Assembly: GCA_017979445.1 (NCBI GenBank)
Contig: CM030714.1
Span: 18,409,892-18,473,891, forward strand
Source of the DNA: Akebia trifoliata
Lineage: Eukaryota; Streptophyta; Magnoliopsida; Ranunculales; Lardizabalaceae
Length of the DNA: 64,000 nt
Reading direction: 5' to 3'
Every line of letters begins with the position of its first letter. The stretch's first letter is position 1. Below the pieces are notes generated by a model. That model saw nothing but the letters and a program-made list of their open reading frames with translations. It had not been told where the DNA came from and did no database searches. Positions 45,617-57,215 of the stretch are shown one piece after another. The position numbers were made by a program, and so were the translations under genes.

Positions 45617-48254
45617 CATTGAGGATCAGACTTGAAAAGCCTTAAGTATAGGAATATTGCCATTGACCTAGATTTTTTTTTCCTTTCTTTCTTTTCTATT
45701 TAATTCCTAGTCAATTGCTTATTATTGTCCGATTACTCTTTTTGGTTAATTTATTTGTTGACCCAATCATTAATTTCTGTTTAATTCCAGATACGTTAAC
45801 GTGGCACATTTTTTATATAGTTCGATCAAGAGTCACTTAGGGTGACTCTAAATAATACTAAATTTCAAAGAATAGTGTTATTGAGGGCAAAATAATGATA
45901 ATGGAGTAATGAAATAAAAAAAGGGTTTTTTTTTCTTTATTTTTTCTCCTTTTTTTTAAAAGGTATGTCGATCCATTTTTGGATAACAAACGATGTTAGA
46001 GAAACATGCTTAATATGTTATTCGATAATGTGTTTAAAAAAAAAAAAACAAAAGAAAGAGGAGAATTTTTTGTTTTTATCATTTAGTTGTTTTTATATTT
46101 AGGTTTTTTTAGTAGGCAAGATATGTTGCCCATTGACAGCACATAGATTTAAAAAACAAAAAAAAAAAAACAAAAAAATTTCCCTTTGAGTTTCTGCCGA
46201 CAGCAGCCCGTGATGGTGTGCCCCAAGTACAAAGTGATGTGAGCTTTTAAATTCAACGATTTTCAATGGGGTGATATAAGCGAAAATTCACTTTTACTTT
46301 TTTTTCAACCCTGTTAATCAGTTCTTTTAAAGAACGTCTTTTTCCCCATTCGATTCCATTGATCAACAGAGACTGGATAGACCATTTGTGCCGATCGATT
46401 TAAGACCCCAAACACTCAGAGGGGGATTTTCGATCCATTTTTAGGGAGCAATACAGAGGTTAAGATCATCGGTCTCTCTTAAAACCGATTTGATCTTAAT
46501 AAAGACTACTAGAGTTCGATCGTTTTTGCCGGTTTTGTTCGATAGAAAACCTTTAATTCTTAAGGTTATCAGATTGTTAAGGTGGGATTTTGAGGATCAA
46601 AATCGAAGAAGATCCAAGATCAGATCCGCCAATGCAAGGCCCCTGATGAGACTTACTTGAATTTGATGATTCGGTTGCAAAGGATTTCGAGTGAGGTAAT
46701 CGTGGGTGGTTCTATTTGTATTTCGATTCTTTTAGTCTAGTTGTTCTTCGAACAAGAATCCTTTGAGATCCACGCACGTAGGAAAGGTGGTGATCTGTTT
46801 CATCTCCGAAACCTCATGAACCCTTCAATGTTGGTTAAAGACTAAGAAACGAGGGGAAGAAGACGAAGAGGAGAAGAATCAAATGATCTATTCTCTTACT
46901 TATGAGAATCAGGACACCACATCAGCGTTTCAAGATTCTGTTTCTTGCGACAATGTTGGTGTTGAGAAGCCTTCCGTGATCTTTTAAGAGCTAACTTTGT
47001 TCGAAACGATCTGGGTTTGTCTCTTAATTACGATTCAACGAGGTCAAAGGTTATGGTCGATCTAGATATACATTCATCTTTGAACAATGTTTTTTCTTTA
47101 ACATAGAAATCCTTAGATCTAGAACATTGGTTTCAAGATCGAATCGGTCTAACTCCCGAGTTCAGCTTAGATAGTCCAATTTGAATAGGATGAGTCCCTT
47201 CATGGTTTTAATGCTGACTCAACGAAATTTATTGATTTGATCCAGAACATTGGTCTTGATGCTGATTTACGTGTTTTGGTGTGCTCATACGGGTTGAATT
47301 GATAGCACAATCATGTTTTCGGTTCGATTTTCTGATTTACTAAAAAAAATGGGTATTTAATTGACAGATTTGGTGCTGTGTTCGAAAAAATAATAAGAAG
47401 TTTTGCTTTATCAAGTTTGTTCGTTAACAAAGTTTTGGAGTGGACCCGTATCTTTTGAAATAAATTACTTTCGACACCTTCTATTCTTTGGCCATTGCAG
47501 GAAAGGGACATTGTGAAAAATTTATTATATAATGTGGACCCATGTCATGACTTGATAAGTAAGGAAATTGTGTTATGAGAGAAAGTTTCCAGATTTCAAC
47601 AGTAAAGGACATTTAAATAAAGTAAACCTAGCCTTACTAATTTAGTAAGATTTCCTATTTAAGGGGTATTGAGAAAATCGCATGGTTCTTGAAAAAGAAA
47701 ATTTTAGATTCAATATCACGAGTTGGTGGAGGAATAAATTTCAAGTGTTTCTCTTAAAGATTTTGAAAAAATTTTAAAATTTTAATTTTAAATTTCGAAT
47801 TGCGATAGTCGTACATTTTTTAAAATCTTGGGTCTAAGCTTGAAAAAAGAGGAATTTATTTTTTGAATTTTTATTTTTCAATTCAAAGATTTTTACGGGA
47901 AACATAGAAGGTTGTGGTATTGATGTGCCGATGTGATGGTCTACGTGAACCCAATAACCCTTAGTAAGGATTTAAATCTTACTTAGTTAGTGAAGATAGC
48001 CTATCTTCTTACTCTCAAATCTGTCATATAACAAATTTCATAAAGAAAAGGGTTTTTCTTATGCCTCAATGATTGATTGATGATTAATATTAATTTGCGT
48101 TATCCTGATTGATTGATCATCTTGTTCATGTTATCCTGATTGATTGCTTGTATGATATGCCTATGATATCCATGCCTTAAACTTGATCTTGCTACTTTGG
48201 ATATTATGATGTATGATCATATTCTTTTAATATCCATATTTTAGTGATGTGATT
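45617..48254 (+). other. Leader of the second tandem copy with about 2.3 kb of unrecognised sequence
   Basis: 45617-45925 matches the other leaders. About 45930-48240 has no counterpart in any other copy here. It mixes A/T runs (46140-46180) with more complex sequence (46200-47300), including GATTTCGAGTGAGGTAATCG (about 46684), which looks like an exon end and donor site, and a glutamate-rich 50-codon open stretch (about 46835-46985). I do not recognise a protein. It may be captured host DNA or another element. Confidence 0.45.
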
Positions 48255-49060
48255 TGGGCCCATTGGTTTGAAAAAGGCCCCCGGGCACACCCCACCCTAT
48301 TTTGCACACACCACTAGCATATTTATCGTTTTGCACGCTTGCATGTCCCATATAACCAACGTGGCACTAGTGCGTGGTCCGATCTCTTCGGAGATACGAC
48401 GTCATTGATGAAAATCACAACTCCAGTCACGTACCTTAGGGTATATCAAACTAGGGCATCAATACCGTCTGATCAGGTGATTCTAAAAGGTATATTGATA
48501 CACCCAGGCTGGAGCGACCTGAGCCTTTAACCTATTGTGAGCCACATAGTCACATGTCCCGATTGACAAAGTAGTACTAGTACGTAGTCGATTCCCTTGT
48601 GGGATGCCAAACCATTTATGAAAGCTACAACTCTTGACTCGTACCCGTAGGTATAAAAGATAATCTAAGTATATCAATTGCACTTCTTGGTCAAAATCGG
48701 TGCCTAAGCGAGATCTTGCCTCGCTGTACCCTACTGTACGAGGGGGATAGACTACGTATATTCTAGACGAGAGGTATTTAAGTGGGCCCTTGCTCAGCAT
48801 TGTGCGCTACCTCTCAACTGGAGATTAAACTGACTGTTTTTGGCTTCAGAGAAGTGAGTTGAGGTTTTAGATTATCACCTATACGGTATATCAAACCAAG
48901 TCACCACGTATCGAGAGATATATAGGTGTGCTTGGGTAAGGGTGGCCAGATAAAAATGTATTGCACGTAGTAAGCTTAGAGTCTAGAAACCTTCCCAGTA
49001 GGTCACGACTCGAACTTATCGTGGGTGTTCCCGGGTTGTTTATTGAATGGAACCTTTTGA
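48255..49060 (+). other. Conserved leader block, copy in the second tandem unit
   Basis: Both palindromes are intact. The second hairpin is weakened (TTCCC-TTG-TGGGA). The opposite-strand frame is open for 105 codons (48483-48800). Confidence 0.75.
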
Positions 49061-49893
49061 TTGATGAATGTATGTGAATGATGTGAATGGTGAGATCAAA
49101 GTGTATGATTATCCTCAAGGATCAAAAATTTTGTTTTGGAAATTAAAATGGGTGCACCGACCCAATAAAGAATCCATTTTTTGCAATAATTCGTAATGAC
49201 CCAGTCCATCTTGATCCAACAATCATGATGGGCCGAGCCATTTAAATCAAAATGAAAATCAAATTCTTTGCTAAATTAGGGTTTAAACCCATTTTCAAAT
49301 AAGGAAAATGATTTACAAAAGGAAATATTTTTCGGGAAAAATGTTTTCCAAAAGAAAATGCTTTCCAAAATAAATGAAAAAAGAAGGAAAAATAATTTAC
49401 AAAAGATCTATTTTTGCATGAAAAATTTTTATGGACCTTGAAAAATTACCAAAAAAATGTTGCAAAAAATAATCAGATTTATGAAAATTTTTATATAATA
49501 AAAACATTATTTTCCAATAATTTTCAAGAGTGCAACATAATTATTTTACTTTTGAATAATCATTGAATGGATGAATTTTTTTAATGGATTGGTGCACAAA
49601 ATTCAATAAAATCTCAGGGTTCATTTAAAATGTTATCAAGGGGGTGACACTGAAATTGGTTAAATTCACCTTCAAAGAGGTTTAAGGGTTATCATTGTAT
49701 CTAAGCTCAATAATCCATCGTCTACCTAGGGTTGTAAATCCGATCAGCTAGAGTAAACGTCAATATCAAGTCAACAGTCAGAAATGACCTCAAAATTTCT
49801 CAACATTACCTAGTTGTTCTTTGAAAATCATAGTGCTCCAATCCTACCGGTTGTAAGCAATATCTCAGTCCTCATCAAACTCATGTAGGTACT
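49061..49893 (+). other. Internal spacer of the second tandem unit, cut by element D
   Basis: Matches 53661-54480 of element 5, including the A-rich GGAAAA-type units and the TATCAAGGGGGTGACACTG phrase. It is interrupted at 49894 by the LTR of element D; GTACT (49889-49893) should be the target duplication, with its partner outside the window. Confidence 0.65.
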
Positions 49894-49927
49894 TGTAGAC
49901 ACCCAAATTTGAGCGGGCCCTCGACGC
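49894..49927 (+). mobile_element. First 34 bp of the LTR of element D
   Basis: It starts TGTAGACACCCAAATTTGAG, sharing the TGTAGACACCC end with the main family but differing after that. It is split after 34 bp by element 5; the LTR resumes after GACGC at 61302-61306. Confidence 0.8.
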
Positions 49928-51665
49928 TGTAGACACCCCATTTTTGGACTCGCCTGATTAATCAACTCGTCAATCCGATTGCAATGATTCCAAATGATGG
50001 ATGTGTATTCCATTGCTTTATTTTGTTACCAGATGTGTTTCAGAAATCCGGATGAGGTATCTCAAATTGATAAAACCTTAGAAACCACGCTACGCTAGGA
50101 AAACACGACCCCAGAAACATAGAAATCATCATCTTTCAGACAAAAAAGAAATTTCACGATAAAAATCACTAAAAAATTATCAAATTACCAAAATACCCCT
50201 AACCTCAAAATAACCCTAGAGCCTACGTTACGCTTAGAAAAACTCTCTCGAACACATAAAATAACAAATCGGAACCAAATAAATCATTTCACCAATTTTA
50301 ACAGAATTTGACAAAATTACGAAAATGCCCCTCATAAAGTTCACAATCATTTCACATAAAATTTTTCATAAATGACACAAACCAACATTCTCATTGAATT
50401 CCTTATGAAAAACCGATTCAAAAACATCCTAGAACATTAAAAACCGACTTGAAACGTGAAAAGTCCTCTCTGGGGGCAAAACGGTAATTTCACAATTTTC
50501 ATAATTAAAAAATTCGAAATTAATAAATAAAATATTAAATAATTAAAGTGAAACATTGATGAAATTAATTTAAAATTTTGAACCTAAAAAATCGATCAAT
50601 CGGACTTTCGGGTAAAATTGTTGAGGGTTCGTGAGATATTTCTTTAAGGACCCCTCCATTTGGGGGTCCAAAGAATTAAAGAAATAATGGAAGGGGGTTC
50701 TCTAAAAATTTAAAGTCAATCAAGCAAGACTGTAGTCAAAGTATTAAAGTCAATTAAGTCAGACTGAAGTCAAAATTAAAGTCAATTAAGCAAGACTAAA
50801 GTCAAGATATTAAAAGTCAATCAATTAAGACTAAAGTCAAAACATTAAAAGTCAATCAAATAAGACCAAAAGTCATAATATAATTATAATTAAATAATAA
50901 CTCTATCTAATAGAATTCTAACTTAAAAACAATTCTACCTAAAACAATTCTAATTAAAACACAATTCTACCTAAAACAATTTTAACTAAAACACAACTCT
51001 AATTAAAAGATCTCTAATTAAACACTAACTCTATCCAAATCAACCTTAAAAAAATTCTATAAATAGAGGTGCTCACACCCTATTTTCGTATCAAATCATA
51101 AACCCTAAGAGAAGTAGGTCTAGAAGCTCCCCTAGCCCCCCATAAACCCTAGTTTTGGAGCCCCAACTCCTTACCTAACATCCCTCCTTCAATTTTAGTC
51201 TAGAAAACACCTAAAATCCCTCCAAAAACACCCTCAAATCTGCAACAAACTTGAAGAGTTTAGATCCAAAAATAAGGAGATACCTTGATCTAGGAGATCC
51301 GAAGTCAAATTCGGAGACAGAACGAAGCAAGGGAGTACAGTACAAGGAGCTCTTTTTGTCAGATCTGAGGGAACAAAATCCTTGCTATCGGAAAGGTATG
51401 TAATTTTTTTATTTTTATCTAGGTTTTTAGCAATGTGATATATTTGGGAAGTTAGTAGAGACCGGCTTTGGCCGGGCGGGGTTGGTGCCTAACACCTTCC
51501 AACCCCGTAACATGATCCCCGAATTCAGATTTTTTGTGGTAGATTAGTTCTTTTTATCCATGTTAGAGTCAGTTTGGTTCCTAGACCACAATAACTAGGT
51601 GGCGACTCCCAAACCTCAAGGGTCAAAAGCGGATCCGCGCACCCCGCGGATCGAGGGCACTTTCA
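49928..51665 (+). mobile_element. 5' LTR of element 5
   Basis: U3 has the TTGACTT-type repeats in the opposite sense (50710-50870) and the GGACCCC/GGGGTCC palindrome (about 50648). The TATA box is at 51058-51065. The primer-site end carries a perfect stem, GATCCGCG (51632-51639) with CGCGGATC (51645-51652), and a 10-base copy of the primer-site start, TGGCGACTCC (51600-51609). Confidence 0.92.
51058..51065 (+). promoter_or_regulatory. TATA box in the 5' LTR of element 5
   Basis: TATAAATA with flanking GAGG and, 20-odd bases on, CCTATTTTCGTATCA. The copy in the 3' LTR is at 60693-60700. Confidence 0.65.
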
Positions 51666-51666
51666 G

Positions 51667-51684
51667 TGGCGACTCCGCTGGGGA
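51667..51684 (+). other. Primer-binding site of element 5
   Basis: TGGCGACTCCGCTGGGGA, one base after the LTR end; Arg-tRNA type as in Ogre elements. Confidence 0.85.
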
Positions 51685-52844
51685 CTATTGAGGATCAAAC
51701 TTGAAAAACCCCAAGTATGGGAGCATTGCCAAGATGACCTAGATTTTTTTATTATTTAGTTGGATTTATTTTATTTATTTTTTCTGTTTATTTATTTTTT
51801 GTCTTGATTGTAGATGATTTTGGGTATTGTATTTTTCTTTTCCAATTAAGGATCACTTTTTGATGACCCCTAAATAATGAAAGATTCAAATTGACCTATG
51901 AAAATGATGGAATGATGAAGGTTGGACAGAAATATTAAAACGTTTTTAGAAAATATTCTAGTGAGAATTAAGTCTGGGAGCCTTTAATAAAATATAGATC
52001 TCGTCGAGTAGATTAATTTAGAATCTGAGTTCACTCAATTTCGTTATCGGAAGCCTTAGATATCATCGATGCAAGTTCAATCTATAAATCTGGAATTATT
52101 TCTGAATGAAAGTTGGGACAGCAATGTTAAAACTTTTTTAGAGAATATTCTAGTGAGAATTAAGTCTGGGAGCCTATTAATAAAAATAGATCTCGTCGAG
52201 TAGATTAATTTAGAATCTGAGTTCACTCAATTTCGTTATCGGAAGCCTTAGATATCATCGATGCAAGTTCAATTGTAAATCTGGAATTATTTCTGAATGA
52301 AAGTTGGGACAGCAACGTTAAAACGTTTTTACAGAACATTCTGGTGAGAACTAAGTCTGGACACCTATTATAAAATGTAGATCTCATCGAGTAGATTAAT
52401 TTAGAACTTGAGTTCACTCAATTTCGTTATCGGGAGCCTTAGATATCATCGATGCAAGTTCAGATTGTATTTTCCTAATTCACAGAAAATCTGAATTTAT
52501 CTAATGTTGGCACAATTAATGTTCTTGAGAGTGAGCTCATCTCAACCATTGTCATTCTATCATCAATGTAACACCTATTGGAATCTCGATTTATTTTGGA
52601 TCACCCAAAAGTGATCATTGATTGGACCTTAAAAATTATAAAAATTATGCCTATTGCAATGTTTGTTTGATCATTATCATATGCCATATTTATTGATTAA
52701 TTTACCATGATCTTGCTTGAAATACATGATTGATGTTGATCGTAATGTTAATGTGCTTATGTGATGGGAATAATGTGATCTTAATTGAATATTCATATGA
52801 TTTGAATGATTTTGGTTTTGATTAAATGTATGATTGGTTTGATT
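51685..52844 (+). repeat. Element 5 leader with about three 190-bp tandem units
   Basis: 51685-51905 is leader shared with the other copies. 51906-52470 holds about three units of the repeat seen at 28942 in element A, with phrases such as AGAATATTCTAGTGAG and TATCATCGATGCAAGTTC. 52471-52844 is shared leader matching the reverse complement of 10991-11380. No gene seen. Confidence 0.85.
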
Positions 52845-53660
52845 GGATCCATGGGCCCATTTGTTTGAAAAAGGTCCCGGGCACACCCACCCTGTTTTGC
52901 ACACACCACATGCACGTTTACTATTTTACTCACTTACACGTCCCATTTAGCCAACGTGGCACTAGTGCGTGGTCCGGTCTCTTCGGAGATGCGACATCAT
53001 TCATGAAACCCACAACTCCAGTCACGTACCTTAGGGTATATCAAACTGAGGGCATCAATACCGTCTGATCAGGTGATTCTGAGAGATATGTTGATGCACC
53101 CAGGCTGGAGCGACCTGAGCCTTTGACCTATTGTGAGCCACACAGTCACATGTCCCGATTGCCAACGTAGTACTAGTACGTGGTCGGTCCCCTCGTGGGA
53201 TGCCAAACCATTTATGAAAGCTACAACTCTTGACTCGTACCCGTAGGTATAAAAGATAATCTAAGTATATCAATTGCACTTCTTGGTCAAAACCGGTGCC
53301 TAAGCAAGATCTTGCCCCGCTGTACCCTACTGTACGAGGGGGATAGACTACGTCTATTCTAGACGAGAGGTATTTAAGTGGGCCCTTGCTCAGCATTGTG
53401 CGCCACCTCTCAACTGGAGATCGAACTGGCTGTTTTTGGCTTCAGAGAAGTGAATTGAGGTTTTAGATTATCACCTATGCGGTATATCAAACCAAGTCAC
53501 CACGTATCGAAAGGTATATAGGTGTGCTTGGGCAAGAGTGGCCAGATAAAAATGCATTGCACGTAGTAAGCTTAGAGTCTAGAAACCTTCCCAGTAGGTC
53601 ACGACTCGAACTTATCGTGGGTGTTCTCGGGTTGTTTATTAAATGGAGCTTGTTGATTGA
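52845..53660 (+). other. Conserved leader block, copy in element 5
   Basis: This is the best preserved copy. Module 1: GCACTAGTGC (52959-52968) then TCTC-TTCG-GAGA (52978-52989). Module 2: GTACTAGTAC (53170-53179) then TCCC-CTCGT-GGGA (53188-53200). Module starts (GTCCC...) lie at 52940 and 53152, 212 bp apart, and the two modules align over about 100 bp. The opposite-strand frame (53055-53396) is open for 113 codons. Confidence 0.8.
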
Positions 53661-54639
53661 TGAATGTATGTGAGTGATGTGAATGGTGTAGATCAAAGTG
53701 TATGATTGTCCTCAAGGATCAAATATTGTTTTTGAAAATTAAAATGAGTGCACCGACCCAATAAAAAATCCATTCTTTTACAATAATGACCCAGTTCATC
53801 TCGATCCAATGATCATTATGGGCCGAGCCATTTGAATCAAAATGAAATTCAAACTTTTTCCTGATTCGGATTTTAAACCTATTTTAAAAGAAGAAAAATA
53901 CTTTCGAGAAGAATAATATTTTTCAGAAGAGAAATGCTTTTCAAAAGTGAAATATTTTCCGGAAGAATAAGATTTTCCAAAAGGAAATGCTTTCCCAAAA
54001 AATTTTCTAAAAGAAAATGTTTTCTAAAAAATAGAAAAGAAAAAAAAATATTTTTCAGAAAAAAATGATTTATAAAAAATCTATTTTTGCATGAAAAATT
54101 ATTGAAATATGTTTGTGGAAGTTGTTATTCAATGAAAACATTATTTGTCAATATTTTTCAAGAGTGCAATAAAATTATTTTTCTGAATAATCATTATATT
54201 AATGAATTGTTTAATGGATTGGTGCACAAAATTCAATAAAATCTCAGGGTTCATTTAAAATGTTATCAAGGGGGTGACACTGAAATTGGTTAAATTCACT
54301 TCAAAGTGGTTTAAGGGTTATCATAGTGTATCTAAGCTCAATCGTCCATCGTCTAGCTAGGGTTGTAAATCCGGTCAGTTAAAATAAACGTCAATATCAA
54401 ATCAATAGTCAGAAATGACCTCAAAATTTATCAACATCGTCCAGTTGTTCTTTGAATCTTACCGGTTATAAGCAATATCTCAGTCCTCAGTCCTAATCAA
54501 ACTCGTGTGGGTACTTGTCTTGAGTTTTCATGAGTCATTTGGGTTAGCTCGAGTCCTTTTTTCCTGCAAGGTCATGTCTTCTTTAGACTGAGTCTACTCT
54601 TTCCTATTGAGTTAAGTTAGTTCATCGAGTCTATAGAGG
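53661..54639 (+). other. Element 5 internal spacer without genes
   Basis: It has A-rich degenerate units with TTTTC/GAAAA inverted pairs (53880-54080) and the TATCAAGGGGGTGACACTG phrase (54261). It aligns with the reverse complement of 9170-10140. The ORF1-like region of element 2 is missing here, at about 54105. Confidence 0.6.
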
Positions 54640-55700
54640 TGTCTGTTGCCCCATCTAAAATTGATCGAATAAAAGAAATTTTTGAATACCTCGAGCATAT
54701 TAACGAATTAACTAATAATTTGATAGATTTCATTTCTGAACAAGAAGATAAGAGTCGGGTTCAACCTTTAATCGAGAAAGGAAAGGTCTTTGACCTCGAA
54801 ACAAAAAATAATTTCTAAAGAGATTCAAATAGAAACCATCTTATCCCGAAAGGAACACGAGGGGATAATGAATTTACTCAAAAATTTCAAAAGACTTGTT
54901 CGTGTGATCATATGAGGGTATGTTAGGTACAAGCTTGGGTGTTGTTCAATACGAAATAGATACTCGTCTATATCGATGGAATTAAAGAAGATGTTATAAA
55001 ATGTATCAGCACTATCCTTACTACATCTTGAGTTTCAAATCACATATTATCAGTCGATATGGGGGTACCTTTTGAACTGATCTCTGATAATGGGTCGTAC
55101 TTCAAAGCATAATCATTACTCTTTGTTTAAAGTTGAAGATCCAGAAGCACAAATCATCCCCCTACCGTCCTCAGATCAATGGAATGGTTGAAGCAGTTAG
55201 TAAGAGTCTCAAGACTATCATCAGGAAAATGTGTCAATCACATCGAGATTGGTTAGAAAAATTATCATTCACGCTATGGACATATCAAACTTCAATTCGA
55301 TCCTCTACTGGAGCTACTCTCTATTCCTTAGTGTATGGCATGGAAGCAGTCTTGCCAGTTGAAATGGAAATTTCGTCTCTCAGGGTCTTGTTGGAAAATC
55401 ATTTGCTAGAAACAGATTGGGTTCGTCAGCAGTATGAAGAATTAAACTTGATCGAAGAAAACGAGTTAAAGCCCTGTACCATGTGCAAGCTTATCTAAGA
55501 AGAGTCACCCGTGCATTTGACAAAAAGGTCAAAGCTCATCATTTACAGGTCAAGGATTTAACTATCAGACTTCAAAGAAAATTGAACACTCTTCCTCGAC
55601 TATAAGAGAAAGTCTGAACCCAATTGGAGAAATTCATTCATTAAGAAAATACTGTCTGGAAAAGTCGTCAGACTTCAAGAAGTGAACTACTAGAGTCAAC
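54640..55700 (+). pseudogene. pol: Reverse transcriptase N-terminus joined to integrase remnant
   Basis: 54845-54968 reads, with one shift and a stop, as the tether before reverse transcriptase. At about 54969 it passes directly into integrase. There the core motif with I-S-D-N-G-S is seen at about 55083-55100 (with F-E-L before it), then S-S-P-Y-R-P-Q (about 55151) and the clean frame 55133-55498 with S-T-G-A-T, Y-S-L-V-Y-G-M-E-A-V-L-P and W-V-R-Q-Q-Y-E-E-L-N. Palm, thumb and RNase H are absent. The frame then continues, broken, to about 55700. The same junction is found in H, so the deletion predates the split of the two copies. Confidence 0.8.
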
Positions 55701-57215
55701 CAACCTTAACCGAATCAAATGGTACTACATTTAAGGAGGCCATCTTTGGCCGAATTAATTTTCCTGCTACCCAATTCATTATCTCCTTTCTCAGCCCTTT
55801 GCAGCCTTTTCAAAAAAAAAATGATGCCTTTTTCTTTCTCAGCCCGATCACCTAACCTAGGGGAGGAAAAATCCGAACTACGTTTTGGTCTGATCCTAAA
55901 AATTTGGGGTACGTAGGCAACCTGAGAAGTTACTTCAGGCCCGACCACATCAAAATAAAAAAATAGATTCCCTGACAAGAAAAAAATTCAAAAGAAAAAG
56001 AAATATCTTCAAAATAGGGAAGAAAATTCAAAGCAAAATAAAAGAAATGCCACACAAGGGGCATTTGGGTTTTGAGCCTCAAAATCCCTTTCTTTTCATA
56101 CCCAGTCCTAAGCTTACCTATGAAAGTCCTCCTAAGTACCGTGCGAAAAGTCAAAGGAGGATAGCAAAGCATGATCAGACAGTAACTCTAGAAGTTCAGA
56201 GGAGAAGAAAAAGATAAAAAATGATGAAGCCTACTAAGTTGAAAACCCAAAAAGGGCGACTTAGGCAAAAATTAAGGCAAGCTCGCAAGGTTGAAAATCT
56301 GAAAGGACAACTTTGGCAACAATCAAAGCCAAGAAAAAAAAAAAAGCTCGCTAGATCGAAAACCTAAAAAGGCGATCTAGGCAAAAGCTAGAGCAAGCTC
56401 GATAGATTGAAAACCTGAAAAGGCGATCTAGGGAAAAGTTAGAGCAACAAAGAAAAACAGAAGAAAATCCCAGGCTGAGAGCGGTCTAAGCTGAAACATC
56501 AGAAGTCCGAATAATCAAGGTCAATACTTAGCTTAAACCAGACATAGATTCAGAAGCCACAAGTATCTTGTCTACGATCGATCTGAAAATTTTTACTCCC
56601 CCAAGTGAACCAAGGGAGATAAGGGTGAATTCTATGATGAAACTCGAAAGGAAATAATTTTGTACTCTTGAGCCTGACTCAAAAACCTTCAATAAAATTA
56701 ATCAAAATTAAAAGTTGAGTCTTTATTGCGCTTGTGGTAATCAATTATTTCAAACCTTCATACAAGGGGCATTTTCTTTCTTTTTTAAACTTTTCCCCCT
56801 TATACTACGGTCATTTTTTTATGTGTTCAATTATTTTCAAGGCCATGGTCATTGTCAAACTAGAGGCATTTTGCTTTTGAGCAATGTTAATCCTAAGAGA
56901 TAATGAGAACCCCAAATTTAAGGTAACCCTCTTGATAACAGTTTTTCGAAAAACTTTTGAGGTTCAAAAGAAATAAAAACTCAGGTTTTAAATTCATAAA
57001 ACTTTTTGATAAATCCTTGAGGTTCAAACAAAAGCATTTTGGATCTCACATAGGAGATATGGCATTCTTTTGTTCTCCAGATTCTTTTTCAGATCCAATC
57101 ATTCTTGGAATCGATCATTTCTCTTCCAAATTCATTATCTTCCAGATTTATTCATTCTCCGGTTCGTTCTAATCAGTTTTCTCCAAATTCGTTTATTATT
57201 TCCCAAAAAAATTTC
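55701..57215 (+). other. Element 5 3' untranslated region with hairpin repeats
   Basis: 56230-56460 holds three to four degenerate units of about 73 bp, each with an inverted pair around GAAAAcC...AAAGG: CTAAGTTG/CGACTTAG, CAAGGTTG/CAACTTTG, CTAGATCG/CGATCTAG and TAGATTG/CGATCTA. 57050-57215 matches the reverse complement of 7253-7400, ending where each element's own array starts. Short open frames here are not gene-like. Confidence 0.65.

Noticed and set aside
53055..53396. Antisense gene in the leader block
   Set aside because: Differences between copies mostly change amino acids, lengths vary, and no family resemblance was seen; kept only as a low-interest observation.
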